A DNA stretch of 15,183 nucleotides from Flammeovirgaceae bacterium. Lineage in GTDB: Bacteria; Bacteroidota; Bacteroidia; Cytophagales; Cyclobacteriaceae. The stretch's first letter is position 1, and the number at the start of each line of letters is the position of its first letter. The DNA is taken from NCBI GenBank assembly GCA_022616575.1, contig JAKEEN010000034.1, positions 1 through 15,183 of the forward strand, written 5' to 3'. A program made the position numbers and the translations under genes. The notes beneath the pieces are model-generated. The model was not told the origin of the DNA, did no database searches, and was given only the letters and a program-made list of their open reading frames with translations. Of the stretch, positions 4,605 to 13,437 are shown one piece after another.

Positions 4605-5942
4605 TTAATCTCTCGCAAAAAGAATCCGCTGACCCTTAATTGATTCATCAAACTTCCCATTTTCATAGGCCAAATGACCTGAAACCAGTGTTTGAGTTAC
4701 TTTCGATTTAAAAGTTTGGCCTTCAAAAGGTGACCATCTGCATTTAGCAAGGATGTTGGCTTTCTCAACTTTCCAGGGGTCATTTAGATTGACAGCCACC
4801 ATATCAGCCTTATATCCTTCCCGGATAAACCCACGCTCTTTGATTTGAAAAAGAATGCCGGGATTATGAGCCATCTTCTCTACAACTCGCTCCAGTGAAA
4901 TTTTCCCTTGATGGTAAAACTCAAGCATAGCTGCCAAAGAATGTTGAATGAGCGGTCCACCGGAAGGTGCTTTGAAATATGTGTTTTGTTTTTCTTCTAA
5001 TGTGTGTGGTGCGTGGTCGGTGGCAATCACATCAATGTGGTCATCCAACATCGCCCTAAAAATAGCTTCCTGATCGGCTTGGGTTTTGATGGCCGGGTTC
5101 CATTTTATTTTTGTTCCCAGGCGTTCGTAATCACTGTCATTAAACCATAAATGATGAATACAGGCTTCAGCTGTAATTCTTTTTTGATTTAAGGGTGTAG
5201 TGTTGTCAAACAGGGAAGTTTCTTTTGCTGTGGATATGTGAAGAATATGAAGCCTCGTGTTAAACTTTTTAGCCAGGCTTATGGCAAAGGAGGATGATTT
5301 ATAACATGCCTCCTCTGACCTGATTTTAGCGTGAAGTTTTACCGGGAAATCTTCCCCATATTTATTTTTAAAGTCTTCAGAATTTTTTCTAATGGTGGGC
5401 TCATCTTCACAGTGTGTGGCAATGAGTGATGGAAACTTTGAGTAGAAGCCTTCCAGTGTTTTAGGGTCATCCACCAATAAATTTCCAGTAGAAGAACCCA
5501 TGAAGATTTTTAGTCCGCATACTCGCTTCACATCGGTCTTTAAAACCTCTTCGAGGTTATCATTCGAAGCGCCCATGAAAAATGAATAGTTCGCCAGCGA
5601 TGTATGAGTTGCGATTTCATACTTCTCTTCAAGTAACTCTTGGGTGAACGTGGGCGGATAGGTGTTGGGCATTTCCATAAAGGTAGTAACACCTCCCGCT
5701 ACCGCAGCTCTCGCTTCTGTATAAATGGTGCCTTTATGCGTTAACCCGGGCTCGCGAAAATGAACCTGATCATCAATAACTCCCGGTAACAAATGATTTC
5801 CCTGCAAATCAATGATCTTGTCAGCCCGAAGATGTGATAGCGCACCTATTTTCTCAATGCGGTCTCCTTTAATCAACACATCAGACTCAATGACCTTGCC
5901 TTCGTTAACTATATTTGCATTGAGTATCAGAATCGAATTCAT
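4605..5942 (-). CDS. pyrC: dihydroorotase (class I type)
   Basis: The enzyme interconverts carbamoyl-aspartate and dihydroorotate, step three of de novo UMP synthesis, in the cytoplasm. The 445-residue length and the whole motif series fit the class I dihydroorotase/allantoinase group: DDQVHFREPGLTHKG at 57-71, the carboxylated Lys145 in GLKIFMG, metal His177 (ATHCED), His235 (LHILHIS) and Asp309 in ATDHAPHT. The usual first HxH motif reads QVH (Gln59, His61), so one canonical metal ligand is replaced; I recall the same DDQVHF form in other Bacteroidota dihydroorotases, so this is probably lineage-normal. The gene is alone on its strand, upstream of the tRNA-His unit and divergent from the helicase. 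Its ATG lies directly after a -7 box, suggesting a very short leader. No other pyr genes are nearby. Confidence 0.94.
   Translation of the reverse strand: MNSILILNANIVNEGKVIESDVLIKGDRIEKIGALSHLRADKIIDLQGNHLLPGVIDDQVHFREPGLTHKGTIYTEARAAVAGGVTTFMEMPNTYPPTFTQELLEEKYEIATHTSLANYSFFMGASNDNLEEVLKTDVKRVCGLKIFMGSSTGNLLVDDPKTLEGFYSKFPSLIATHCEDEPTIRKNSEDFKNKYGEDFPVKLHAKIRSEEACYKSSSFAISLAKKFNTRLHILHISTAKETSLFDNTTPLNQKRITAEACIHHLWFNDSDYERLGTKIKWNPAIKTQADQEAIFRAMLDDHIDVIATDHAPHTLEEKQNTYFKAPSGGPLIQHSLAAMLEFYHQGKISLERVVEKMAHNPGILFQIKERGFIREGYKADMVAVNLNDPWKVEKANILAKCRWSPFEGQTFKSKVTQTLVSGHLAYENGKFDESIKGQRILFARD
5910..5917 (+). promoter_or_regulatory. putative -7 box for the DEAD-box helicase, inside pyrC
   Basis: TATATTTG fits TAnnTTTG exactly and lies 49 bp before the helicase ATG, within the first codons of the divergent pyrC. 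The nearest upstream TTG (5896-5898) is spaced too closely to be a good -33 element, so the call rests on the -7 box. Confidence 0.35.
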
Positions 5943-5946
5943 ACAG

Positions 5947-5954
5947 CAAAGTTA
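5947..5954 (-). promoter_or_regulatory. putative -7 box for pyrC, giving a leaderless or near-leaderless mRNA
   Basis: On the minus strand TAACTTTG matches TAnnTTTG exactly and ends 5 nt before the pyrC ATG (5942). Initiation at the usual distance would fall on or next to the A of the start codon. A TTG lies 14 nt further upstream, slightly short of the usual spacing, inside the start of the helicase gene. Confidence 0.45.
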
Positions 5955-5965
5955 AAATTAAACCG

Positions 5966-7225
5966 ATGCAAGCTTCCACCTTTGAGGATTTCAAACTCAA
6001 CAAACAACTCCTCAATGCCATAGAAGATCTTGGTTTTACACTGCCTACAGAGATTCAGCAAAAGTGTATTCCGTTGATTACCGGTGGGCAGGAAGTTATC
6101 GGGATAGCGCAAACGGGTACGGGAAAGACAGCAGCGTACATGCTACCCTTGCTTATGAAAGTCAAGTATGCGCAAGGCAACGACCCCCGCATGTTAATTC
6201 TGGCCCCCACTAAAGAACTCTCCCTGCAACTGGCCGAACACGCCAGGCTTCTTGCCAAGTACACAGATTTACGCATCGCTGCCATTTACGGTGGTGTTGG
6301 AGCACAACCACAAATAAAAGCAATCCTGGAGGGGGTCGATATTTTAGTGGCAACACCCGGGCGGTTTATGGAGATTTACCTGAAGGGCGAATTGCCAACC
6401 AAACAAATTAAAATTCTGGTGTTAGATGAAGCCGATCGGATTATGGATATGGGTTTTATGCCCCAGCTTAGAAAGATTTTTGAGGTAATTCCACCCAAGC
6501 GACAAAACCTGTTGTTCTCAGCCACTTTTTCTGAACGCGTTGAGCGTTTGTCTCAGGAGTTTTTGGAGTTCCCCATTAAAGTCGAAGTTACACCTCAGGC
6601 CACAACATCCATTCAGGTGGAACAAACTCTCTACGAAGTTCCAAACCTGAAGACAAAAATAAACCTTCTCGAATACCTACTCCAAAAAGAAGAACTTTCC
6701 CGCGTTATGGTGTTTTCGCGGACAAAAGAAACTGCCAATAATATTTTAAGCTATGTCGGGCGGAAAGCGTTGGGTCCTGCACGAGTCATCCATTCTAACA
6801 AGGGGCAGAATACCCGAATCAATGCTATGCAAGAGTTTAAAGATGGAAAGTTGAGAGTGTTGGTATCTACCGATGTGTCCGCCAGGGGAATTGATGTGAG
6901 TAACGTAACACATGTAATCAATTTTGACGTGCCCGTGTTGTATGAAGATTATGTGCATCGGGTGGGTAGAACGGGGCGTGCACTCCAGGAGGGCAAAGCC
7001 CTTACGTTTGCCAACCCGGCCGAGATGTATCATGTCAAAAAAATTGAAGATCTGATCCGGAAGAAAATCCCAATTCAAAAAATTCCTAAAGGAGTTGAAA
7101 TTGCCTCTACACCTTTTGAAGAATCGCAGCAGATAAAAAGGGAAATTGATTTACAACGTAAGAAGGAAGATCCTACTTACCAGGGTGCATTTCAGGAACG
7201 AAAGAAAAACTCGAAGCGTGGCTAA
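5966..7225 (+). CDS. DEAD-box ATP-dependent RNA helicase
   Basis: A cytoplasmic RNA helicase that remodels RNA or RNP structures. All core motifs are present in order: upstream aromatic and Q motif (FEDF, then PTEIQQ at 27-32), Walker A AQTGTGKT 48-55, PTKEL 81-85 (PTREL in most relatives), GG 109-110, TPGR 130-133, DEAD 154-157, SAT 185-187, STDVSARGID 301-310 and HRVGRTGR 331-338. At 419 residues it is little more than the two RecA domains with a short Lys/Arg/Glu-rich tail; it has no DbpA/CsdA-type RNA-binding domain and no long RG-rich tail. Closest in style to the RhlE/SrmB group, but assignment to one subfamily would be a guess. It diverges from pyrC with only 23 bp between start codons. 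Confidence 0.95.
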   Translation: MQASTFEDFKLNKQLLNAIEDLGFTLPTEIQQKCIPLITGGQEVIGIAQTGTGKTAAYMLPLLMKVKYAQGNDPRMLILAPTKELSLQLAEHARLLAKYTDLRIAAIYGGVGAQPQIKAILEGVDILVATPGRFMEIYLKGELPTKQIKILVLDEADRIMDMGFMPQLRKIFEVIPPKRQNLLFSATFSERVERLSQEFLEFPIKVEVTPQATTSIQVEQTLYEVPNLKTKINLLEYLLQKEELSRVMVFSRTKETANNILSYVGRKALGPARVIHSNKGQNTRINAMQEFKDGKLRVLVSTDVSARGIDVSNVTHVINFDVPVLYEDYVHRVGRTGRALQEGKALTFANPAEMYHVKKIEDLIRKKIPIQKIPKGVEIASTPFEESQQIKREIDLQRKKEDPTYQGAFQERKKNSKRG

Positions 7226-7296
7226 TTAAAAATTCAAGGTTCAAAATTTTCCATGGAGCCGCGACTAAATTTTTGGACTTAGCTTCCTTCCTAATG

Positions 7297-9315
7297 TTAA
7301 GCTGCGTAGATAGCGGGTATTTCAATCGTGAATGAGGCGCCCTTACCTGCTTCTGTTTCAAGAACAATCGTGCCTTTTAATTCTTTTGTTAGAACATTGA
7401 CGGTGGCCAGTCCCAACCCGTGTGAGCTTTCGCCACCGGTGGGTCGTGCACTCAGTTTTTGGAATTTACCATAGATCCGTTGCATGTCGCTTTGACTGAA
7501 CCCCGGGCCCTGATCGCTTACCTGGAAATATGCCTGACCATTTTGCGTCCACGTTCTGATAATAACTTGTTTTCCCGTTGGTGAAAATTTGATGGCATTG
7601 GAAACAAGGTTCTCCATGATTCTTCTCAGAAGTGTTCTGTCTGTCGATATGGTAGCCTCTGCTGCTTCAGCAACCAACTCGATATTTTTTTGTCGGGCAA
7701 CAATATCAAAATCGTTCTTCAGTTCCCTCACAAAGTGCTGCACTTCGATCGGTTCCATTTGGATGGCATACGAGTTCTCTTCGATGGCACGCAACTCCAG
7801 CAATTGTTGAATAATTTCATGAGCACCTTTTAATACCCGGTGGCTGTGATTGATAAGCTCCGCAGCATTTTCGTTTTCCTTTACTTCCTGCTCAATTACG
7901 AAAAGCAAGCCCTGCAAACTATTAAGCGGTGATTTTAAGTCGTGCACAATGGTGTTCACCAATCCTCTTATTTCCTGATTTAATTTGGTAAGTTCATCAT
8001 TAATCAACACCAGTTTTTCATTGGCCTTCTTTTTATCTCTTACTGACTTACGGATTACCAGCAGCATCGCAATCAAGCTGACAACAAGGGCACCGATAAG
8101 AAAAATAACCACCCGCTGTCTCAGCACCAGTTGATTCTGTATTTCAAGGTCCTGCTGTGCCTTCAATCGGGCCCTTCGTTCTTTATCAAGTTTAATATCA
8201 AAGGCTTTTGCCTCAATGCTTCCTTTTTGCAACTGATCAATAAGTGTGTCTTTGTATTGTGTGGCCATACTAAGATATTGGTAAGATACAGCTGGCTTAT
8301 CCAGCTTTCGTGAAATTTCTACCAATACTCCAATACTCTCAATCGCTGCATGCTTATTTTTAATACCTTTGCTCATCGCCAGCGATTCTGTTGCCACTTT
8401 TTCAGCCTGCGAATAATTCTTTTCAATAATGTAGCAGCGAGCCAGGTTTGTCATGGCAGGTATCAGCACGTCTGAGTAATGTTTACCGGCACTTTCACCA
8501 ATTACTTTTTGCAGATAAAATTTTGAACTGTCGTACTGACCCAATTTCAAAAACAATTTTCCGAGATGGCCATCATTGCGATGCACGAGATACTCGCTGT
8601 GGTATTTAGTACCCACATCCTGAGACAGACGGATGTAATACCGAACAGAATCCAATTTATTCATCTCGATCAGAATCAAGGCCAGTGTTTCGGCTGCGTA
8701 CCCTTGGCTATAAAAGTCGCGCATGGTTCCTAAATCGTGAAAAGCTTTTTTTGCACACGTAATCGCTTCCGGATAGTTGTTGGCTTCAAAATATGCCTCG
8801 GCCAGGTTAATGTAATCAAGACCGGCACTCAACGTATCATGTCGCAACTCATCAATTTCGATGGCTCTTAATAAATGATAGACTGCCATACTGTAATCGC
8901 CCAATTGATTGTAAACAACACCGATGTTATTGAGGCAGGCCGAAAGTCCTGCGCTGTCACTCATATTTTCAAAAACTGAATAGGCCTTGAAATTATTTGA
9001 CAGGCTGGACAAGTAGAGACCGTTTGATTCATCTGAAAGTGCTCTGTTAATGTATGCGTTGGCTATATCGAATTTATTAGTAGTCCCCTTGATGAGCGTC
9101 ATCGCCTCAGCGGATAACTCGGTAGCCCGCTTACTATTCATATCATTGTAATAGTAAACAACATGATTGATCACTTTGAGCCTCTGAGTATCTGGCAGGG
9201 ATGTCTTTAGCAGGTTCTCAAGACTATCAATTTCCCTGGTCTGGCCATAAGCCAATCCGCGCAGCATCATGACTGCTATAAGGATCAGGAATTGTATCGC
9301 TCTTTTTTGACTCAA
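7297..9315 (-). CDS. TPR-containing sensor histidine kinase
   Basis: A membrane-bound sensor kinase of 672 residues. A signal peptide (about 1-24, ending LAYGQ) leads to a periplasmic region of TPR-like helical repeats (roughly 45-355; for example residues 125-155 and 165-195), a coiled segment (about 365-400), one TM helix at 402-421, a HisKA domain with the H-box VHDLKSP (phospho-acceptor His458), and a HATPase_c domain with N-box NLVSNAIKFS (569-578), DQGPGF (601-606) and HGLGLA (632-637). No receiver domain is fused and no regulator is adjacent, so it is an orphan kinase; the TPR input domain suggests peptide or protein sensing, which is inference. The start is a TTG at 9313-9315: no ATG lies upstream in frame, and the first internal ATG (codon 16) would cut the signal peptide. 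Confidence 0.93.
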   Translation of the reverse strand: MSQKRAIQFLILIAVMMLRGLAYGQTREIDSLENLLKTSLPDTQRLKVINHVVYYYNDMNSKRATELSAEAMTLIKGTTNKFDIANAYINRALSDESNGLYLSSLSNNFKAYSVFENMSDSAGLSACLNNIGVVYNQLGDYSMAVYHLLRAIEIDELRHDTLSAGLDYINLAEAYFEANNYPEAITCAKKAFHDLGTMRDFYSQGYAAETLALILIEMNKLDSVRYYIRLSQDVGTKYHSEYLVHRNDGHLGKLFLKLGQYDSSKFYLQKVIGESAGKHYSDVLIPAMTNLARCYIIEKNYSQAEKVATESLAMSKGIKNKHAAIESIGVLVEISRKLDKPAVSYQYLSMATQYKDTLIDQLQKGSIEAKAFDIKLDKERRARLKAQQDLEIQNQLVLRQRVVIFLIGALVVSLIAMLLVIRKSVRDKKKANEKLVLINDELTKLNQEIRGLVNTIVHDLKSPLNSLQGLLFVIEQEVKENENAAELINHSHRVLKGAHEIIQQLLELRAIEENSYAIQMEPIEVQHFVRELKNDFDIVARQKNIELVAEAAEATISTDRTLLRRIMENLVSNAIKFSPTGKQVIIRTWTQNGQAYFQVSDQGPGFSQSDMQRIYGKFQKLSARPTGGESSHGLGLATVNVLTKELKGTIVLETEAGKGASFTIEIPAIYAA

Positions 9316-9365
9316 GGTTTGAAGGCGTACTAAGCTACAAAAAATATAGAGCCTTATAAAGTAAA

Positions 9366-9392
9366 AAAGGCGCGGCTTCGTACCGCACCTTT
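9366..9392 (-). terminator. terminator downstream of rho
   Basis: AAAGG CGCGG (9366-9375) pairs with CCGCACCTTT (9383-9392) around a 7-nt loop; the one non-Watson-Crick position is a G-U wobble in the minus-strand RNA. A run of T follows in the minus direction. It lies about 20 nt after the rho stop codon and separates rho from the kinase gene downstream. Confidence 0.85.
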
Positions 9393-9412
9393 CTTATGTA
9401 AGAAATTATCAT

Positions 9413-10942
9413 TTAGCCATTCATTGATAGCAGGAACTCCTCGTTGTTGCGTGTTCCTTTCATTCTGCTAAGCAGGAATTCCATCGCTTCATTTGAATTC
9501 ATGTCGCTCATAAACTTGCGCAAGATCCAAACGCGTTGCAATTCTTCCTCCTTCATCAATAAATCTTCGCGTCTTGTACCTGAGGCAGGCACATCGATAG
9601 CCGGGTACACACGCTTATTGGAGAGTTTGCGGTCAAGCTGCAGTTCCATGTTACCGGTTCCTTTAAATTCTTCGAAGATTACTTCATCCATCTTGGAGCC
9701 TGTTTCAATAAGCGCTGTGGCAATGATGGTCAACGACCCCCCATTTTCAATATTACGGGCTGCACCAAAAAAACGCTTGGGCTTGTGAAGTGCATTAGCA
9801 TCCACACCACCTGAAAGAATCTTTCCGGATGATGGAACAACTGTATTGTATGCACGGGCAAGACGGGTGATTGAATCGAGAAGGATTACCACATCATGAC
9901 CGCATTCTACCATGCGCTTTGCTTTTTCTAATACAATGCTCGAAACCTTTACGTGGCGTTCAGCCTGCTCATCAAATGTTGAGGCAATTACTTCTGCCTT
10001 CACGCTACGGGCCATGTCAGTCACTTCTTCCGGACGCTCATCGATCAGTAAAACGATCAGGTACACTTCCGGATGATTTTCTGCAATGGCATTGGCAATA
10101 TTTTTCAGCAACACGGTTTTACCGGTCTTAGGCTGGGCTACAATCATACCCCGTTGCCCTTTACCGATTGGTGAAAACAAGTCAAGGATACGGGTAGACA
10201 TGTTATCATGCGTGGTACTGAGTCTCAATTTTTCTTCCGGGAAAAGCGGTGTTAAATATTCAAACGCAACCCGGTCACGGATTTCTTCGGTGGTCTTACC
10301 ATTTACGCTTTCAACTTTTAATAAGGCAAAATATTTTTCGCCTTCTTTTGGCGGACGGATGGAGCCTTTTACGGTATCCCCAGTCTTTAGGCCAAAAAGT
10401 TTTATCTGGGACGGAGACACATAAATGTCATCGGGTGATGCGAGGTAGTTGTAATCTGACGAACGGAGGAAACCGTAGCCATCTTGCATAATTTCGAGTA
10501 CCCCTTCATTCGAAATGGCCCCGTCAAATTCGCGAATAGACGGGCGTTGAGGTTGTGGTTGACGCTCTTCGCGCACTACAGGCCTCACCTGCTGTTCTGT
10601 TATTTCGGCAGATGTGATTGATTCACGCGGTTCATCAAAGCTGGGAACCGTAGTTTCTAATTCAGCATTAATTGAACTCAATAATTCATCTGCTGAAAGA
10701 TCTTTAGCTTCAGGTTTTGCTGGCGCTACATTTTCTCGTCTGCGCGGGCGCATAACACGTTCTGGTTCTGGCGTGGAAGAATTTTTTGAGGCTGGAGCTT
10801 CCCCGGTAATGGCTTGCTGGTCAAGAATTTTATAGACCAGTTCTTGCTTCGAAAGCTTCTTGGCATTTTTTACGCCCATCGCTTCAGCAATGTCTTTCAA
10901 TTCAGAAAGTAGCCTGACATTCAAATCGTCAATTGTGTACAT
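9413..10942 (-). CDS. rho: transcription termination factor Rho
   Basis: Rho is a hexameric RNA-dependent ATPase that dissociates transcripts from RNA polymerase. The N-terminal Rho-N fold (residues 1-45, [18 protein letters not shown]) is followed by a low-complexity insertion at about 46-138, rich in Pro, Glu, Arg and Ser. The cold-shock-like RNA-binding domain follows ([12 protein letters not shown], 149-160; aromatic/DDIYVS). The ATPase has Walker A AQPKTGKT 269-276, the catalytic stretch [10 protein letters not shown] 301-310, Walker B VVILLDS 351-357 and the Q-loop-type LSGGVD 376-381. Length is 509 against about 420 in E. coli, the excess being the insertion, which is common in this phylum. 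The start ATG at 10940-10942 reads MYTIDDLN. A hairpin terminator follows, and serS is divergent upstream. Confidence 0.97.
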   Translation of the reverse strand: MYTIDDLNVRLLSELKDIAEAMGVKNAKKLSKQELVYKILDQQAITGEAPASKNSSTPEPERVMRPRRRENVAPAKPEAKDLSADELLSSINAELETTVPSFDEPRESITSAEITEQQVRPVVREERQPQPQRPSIREFDGAISNEGVLEIMQDGYGFLRSSDYNYLASPDDIYVSPSQIKLFGLKTGDTVKGSIRPPKEGEKYFALLKVESVNGKTTEEIRDRVAFEYLTPLFPEEKLRLSTTHDNMSTRILDLFSPIGKGQRGMIVAQPKTGKTVLLKNIANAIAENHPEVYLIVLLIDERPEEVTDMARSVKAEVIASTFDEQAERHVKVSSIVLEKAKRMVECGHDVVILLDSITRLARAYNTVVPSSGKILSGGVDANALHKPKRFFGAARNIENGGSLTIIATALIETGSKMDEVIFEEFKGTGNMELQLDRKLSNKRVYPAIDVPASGTRREDLLMKEEELQRVWILRKFMSDMNSNEAMEFLLSRMKGTRNNEEFLLSMNG

Positions 10943-11153
10943 GGTAGGTTATTAGAAATTAGAATTTTGTTAAAAAGAAGTTAGCGGGTGCTTTTAATCT
11001 GTATTAAAGAATCAATAAAACGGGGGTCTTAGAAAAATTTTAACTCAGTAAGAAAACAGGATTTATATGACTATCGGCTTTTGAATTGCCGTACGATGTT
11101 GCAATTATAGGCTAATTTACCCTGAAAACAAATTCTCACTTGAAAAAATAGGC

Positions 11154-11161
11154 TATTTTTG
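11154..11161 (+). promoter_or_regulatory. putative -7 box for serS
   Basis: TATTTTTG is an exact TAnnTTTG match located 20 nt before the serS ATG, implying a short leader of roughly 14 nt. A TTG at 11140-11142 is too close to act as a standard -33 element, so support is limited to the -7 box. In the rest of the 239-bp rho-serS gap I see only AT-rich sequence and a weak inverted repeat. Confidence 0.4.
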
Positions 11162-11181
11162 ACGCCTAAATCACAGAATCG

Positions 11182-12456
11182 ATGCTTCAGTTAACCATTA
11201 TACGTGAGCAACGTCAACAAGTTATTGCAGGCCTTCAAAAAAGAAACCTGAAAGATGCTGAGCAACTTGTTGATACTGCCCTTCAACTTGATTCACAACG
11301 CAGAGAAACTCAAAAAACTCTTGACGAATTAAAGGCGCAATCCAATATTGACTCAAAAAAAATCGGTGAGTTAATGAAAGCCGGCAAAGCCGGTGAAGCA
11401 ACTTCTCTCCGTCAGGCTGTTGCCAATGACAAGGACAAGATCAAATCACTTGAAACCGAGTTGACAAGCTTTGAAGAAAAGTTAACTCAACACTTATATA
11501 GAATACCAAATGTGCCGGCCGAAAAAGTCCCAGCGGGTGCAGGTGCCGATGACAATCTCAATGTTTATGAGTATGGATCTATTCCTACTCTTAGCGATGA
11601 TGCGTTGCCTCATTGGGAACTCATCAAGAAGTATGACATCATTGATTTTGATCTCGGAAATAAGATTGCAGGCGCGGGCTTTCCGGTTTACAAAGGAAAA
11701 GGCGCTAAACTGCAACGCGCACTTATCAATTTTTTTTTAAGTGAAGCCGAGAAGCAAGGATACCTTGAAATTCAACCACCCATTGTAGTGAATGAAGCTT
11801 CGGGCTATGGAACTGGTCAGCTTCCTGATAAGGAGGGGCAGATGTTCCATGTTACAGCAGATGCACTTTACCTAATCCCAACAGCCGAAGTTCCGATTAC
11901 TAATCTCTATCGCGATGTAATGATACAAGAAGATAATCTGCCCATTAAAAACGTTGGCTACACACCCTGTTTCAGACGGGAAGCTGGAAGTTGGGGTGCG
12001 CATGTCAGAGGACTTAACCGACTCCATCAATTCGATAAAGTCGAAATTGTGCAGATCAGAAAAGCGGAAGAGTCTTATGCTACGCTTGATGAAATGTGCG
12101 CTTACGTGCAAGGTCTTTTAGAAAAACTGGAACTGCCTTATCGTAAATTGTTACTCTGTGGTGGCGATATGGGCTTTAACTCAGCCATGACGTACGATTT
12201 GGAAGTTTATGCGGGCGCACAAAAACGTTGGCTCGAAGTAAGCTCTGTCAGCAATTTTGAAACGTTTCAAGCTAACCGCCTGAAGCTTCGTTATAAAAAC
12301 AAAGAAGGAAAGACTCAATTACTACACACCCTCAACGGAAGTGCACTGGCGTTGCCCAGAATAGTAGCGGCTATTCTTGAAAACAATCAAACTAAAGATG
12401 GGATCACCATTCCGAAGGTACTTTGGGAGTATACCGGGTTTAAAGTTATCAGTTAA
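11182..12456 (+). CDS. serS: seryl-tRNA synthetase
   Basis: SerRS charges tRNA-Ser (and tRNA-Sec where present) with serine in the cytoplasm. The 424-residue length is normal. Residues 1-105 form the N-terminal antiparallel coiled coil that reads the long variable arm (heptad-like KTLDELKAQ, LETELTSFEEKL). The class II core follows: serine-binding TAE at 234-236, motif 2 FRREAGSWGAHVRGLNRLHQFDKVE beginning at about 264, the GGDMGFNSAMTYDLEV region (327-342), and motif 3 NGSALALPRIVAAILENNQ at 385-403. The motif 2 loop reads GSWGAHVRG, whereas many bacterial enzymes have GSAGRDTRG or similar; the key Arg residues are kept. The stop TAA sits in GTTAATC, the same heptamer that is tandemly repeated just downstream. 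Confidence 0.97.
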   Translation: MLQLTIIREQRQQVIAGLQKRNLKDAEQLVDTALQLDSQRRETQKTLDELKAQSNIDSKKIGELMKAGKAGEATSLRQAVANDKDKIKSLETELTSFEEKLTQHLYRIPNVPAEKVPAGAGADDNLNVYEYGSIPTLSDDALPHWELIKKYDIIDFDLGNKIAGAGFPVYKGKGAKLQRALINFFLSEAEKQGYLEIQPPIVVNEASGYGTGQLPDKEGQMFHVTADALYLIPTAEVPITNLYRDVMIQEDNLPIKNVGYTPCFRREAGSWGAHVRGLNRLHQFDKVEIVQIRKAEESYATLDEMCAYVQGLLEKLELPYRKLLLCGGDMGFNSAMTYDLEVYAGAQKRWLEVSSVSNFETFQANRLKLRYKNKEGKTQLLHTLNGSALALPRIVAAILENNQTKDGITIPKVLWEYTGFKVIS

Positions 12457-12478
12457 TCGTGCTTTTGGCGGGGCAGAA

Positions 12479-12513
12479 GTTAATCGTTAATCGTTGATCG
12501 TTGATCGTTAATC
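12479..12513. repeat. five tandem 7-bp repeats, GTTRATC
   Basis: Five head-to-tail units read GTTAATC, GTTAATC, GTTGATC, GTTGATC, GTTAATC, varying only at the fourth base. Another GTTAATC at 12452-12458 overlaps the serS stop codon, and related TTAATC/GTAAATC variants continue to about 12527. The array lies between the convergent serS and TspO-like genes. No terminator hairpin is visible in this gap. Confidence 0.9.
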
Positions 12514-12531
12514 TTAAATTGTAAATCAAGG

Positions 12532-13305
12532 CTACCCCTCAGTAAGGCCGACATAACGCAGCAATTGTTTTCTGACGGAGTACAAAAGCATAACAGCATT
12601 GACGATAATCATGGCCATGGCAGCATTAGCCAATGCCCGGTGCTCGGTATGAGTCCAGCGTAGAAATATCCCGAACAGTGCCCAGATAATTACTATGCAA
12701 AAAAATTGAGCATGGAAGCGCAGCATAATATAAAGGGAAAGACCGGTAACGGCCATCATCATCATTACCGTCCATGTGCCTTCAGTAAAAAATCCACCAT
12801 CCCAGCCTACTGATAACAAAAATGCTGCAATGTTACCCATCGTAGCAACGCAAATCCAAGCAAAATAAAGAGTGAAAGGAAAGCGAATGAATGCTCTTTC
12901 AACGAATGTGGTGAATTTCATTTCACGCTCGATAAGGAAAATTTTAACCAATGCTACCAACAGCATGAACATAATGAGTACTGATAAACCCGGCAACAAA
13001 TAATGCCACGATAAAATCCACGTCACGTTAAAAAGGCAGGTTAGCCAAAATAGTTTGGAGAGTTGTTCGGGTACCTGTATTTCTTTCTTCATCCATTGCA
13101 TCGCAATAAATCCGATCAGAAACAAATAGATGAATCCCCAGATCGAAAAGGTAATGCCGGCAGGGGTAAACAAGCTGGGGTATAAGGCTGAAATTTCGCG
13201 CGTTGTAAGCCCATTAATGGGTAAGCTATTAGCCAGGATGTTTGTCAGGAGCACTGCGACTAAGGCACCCGTACTGATCAAGAGTTGAAGAGATGTCCGC
13301 TGCAT
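12532..13305 (-). CDS. TspO/MBR-like integral membrane protein
   Basis: A 257-residue, highly hydrophobic protein with about seven or eight predicted helices: approximately 8-26, 46-69, 84-102, 106-126, 142-165, 178-196, 200-216 and 227-246. The segment FTPAGITFSIWGFIYLF (46-62) and the Trp/Asn-containing helix LFNVTWILSWHY (91-102), then FAWICVATMGNIAA (148-161), resemble the extended TspO/MBR (tryptophan-rich sensory protein) relatives found in Bacteroidota; classical TspO has five helices and about 160 residues. TspO proteins bind porphyrins and other hydrophobic ligands, but the ligand here is unknown and the assignment is by motif resemblance only. The gene is a single unit, convergent with serS and divergent from the peptidase. 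Confidence 0.75.
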   Translation of the reverse strand: MQRTSLQLLISTGALVAVLLTNILANSLPINGLTTREISALYPSLFTPAGITFSIWGFIYLFLIGFIAMQWMKKEIQVPEQLSKLFWLTCLFNVTWILSWHYLLPGLSVLIMFMLLVALVKIFLIEREMKFTTFVERAFIRFPFTLYFAWICVATMGNIAAFLLSVGWDGGFFTEGTWTVMMMMAVTGLSLYIMLRFHAQFFCIVIIWALFGIFLRWTHTEHRALANAAMAMIIVNAVMLLYSVRKQLLRYVGLTEG

Positions 13306-13437
13306 AAGTAAATAACATGGTTAAAGAAGAAAAGTTACCGCACATCACATCCCACTTTAAAAGGCAGTTAGTTTTCGCGAGACTTAGTTACTCATTATAA
13401 GTTAAATTTCAAGACTCTTTCCAAATTTTAATTACAC

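Noticed and set aside
4581..4613. GAGAGA...TCTCTC inverted repeat as the pyrC terminator
   Set aside because: The stem is six pairs with a loop of about 21 nt and no clear T tract directly after it.
7226..7296. Possible terminator between the convergent helicase and kinase genes
   Set aside because: The only pairing is an A/T-only stem of about six pairs around 7230-7250; it is not convincing as a terminator.
9343..9349. Promoter for the kinase gene resembling TAnnTTTG
   Set aside because: The best match on the minus strand has three instead of two spacer bases before TTTG, in a T-rich run, so it is not supported.
9444..10835. Several plus-strand ORFs opposite rho
   Set aside because: All are antisense to rho motifs, start at arbitrary points and lack recognisable domains.
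11084..11106. Inverted repeat AATTGC...GCAATT between rho and serS, considered as an operator or rho leader hairpin
   Set aside because: A six-base AT-rich stem with an 11-nt loop is easily found by chance in such sequence, and no supporting motif is nearby.
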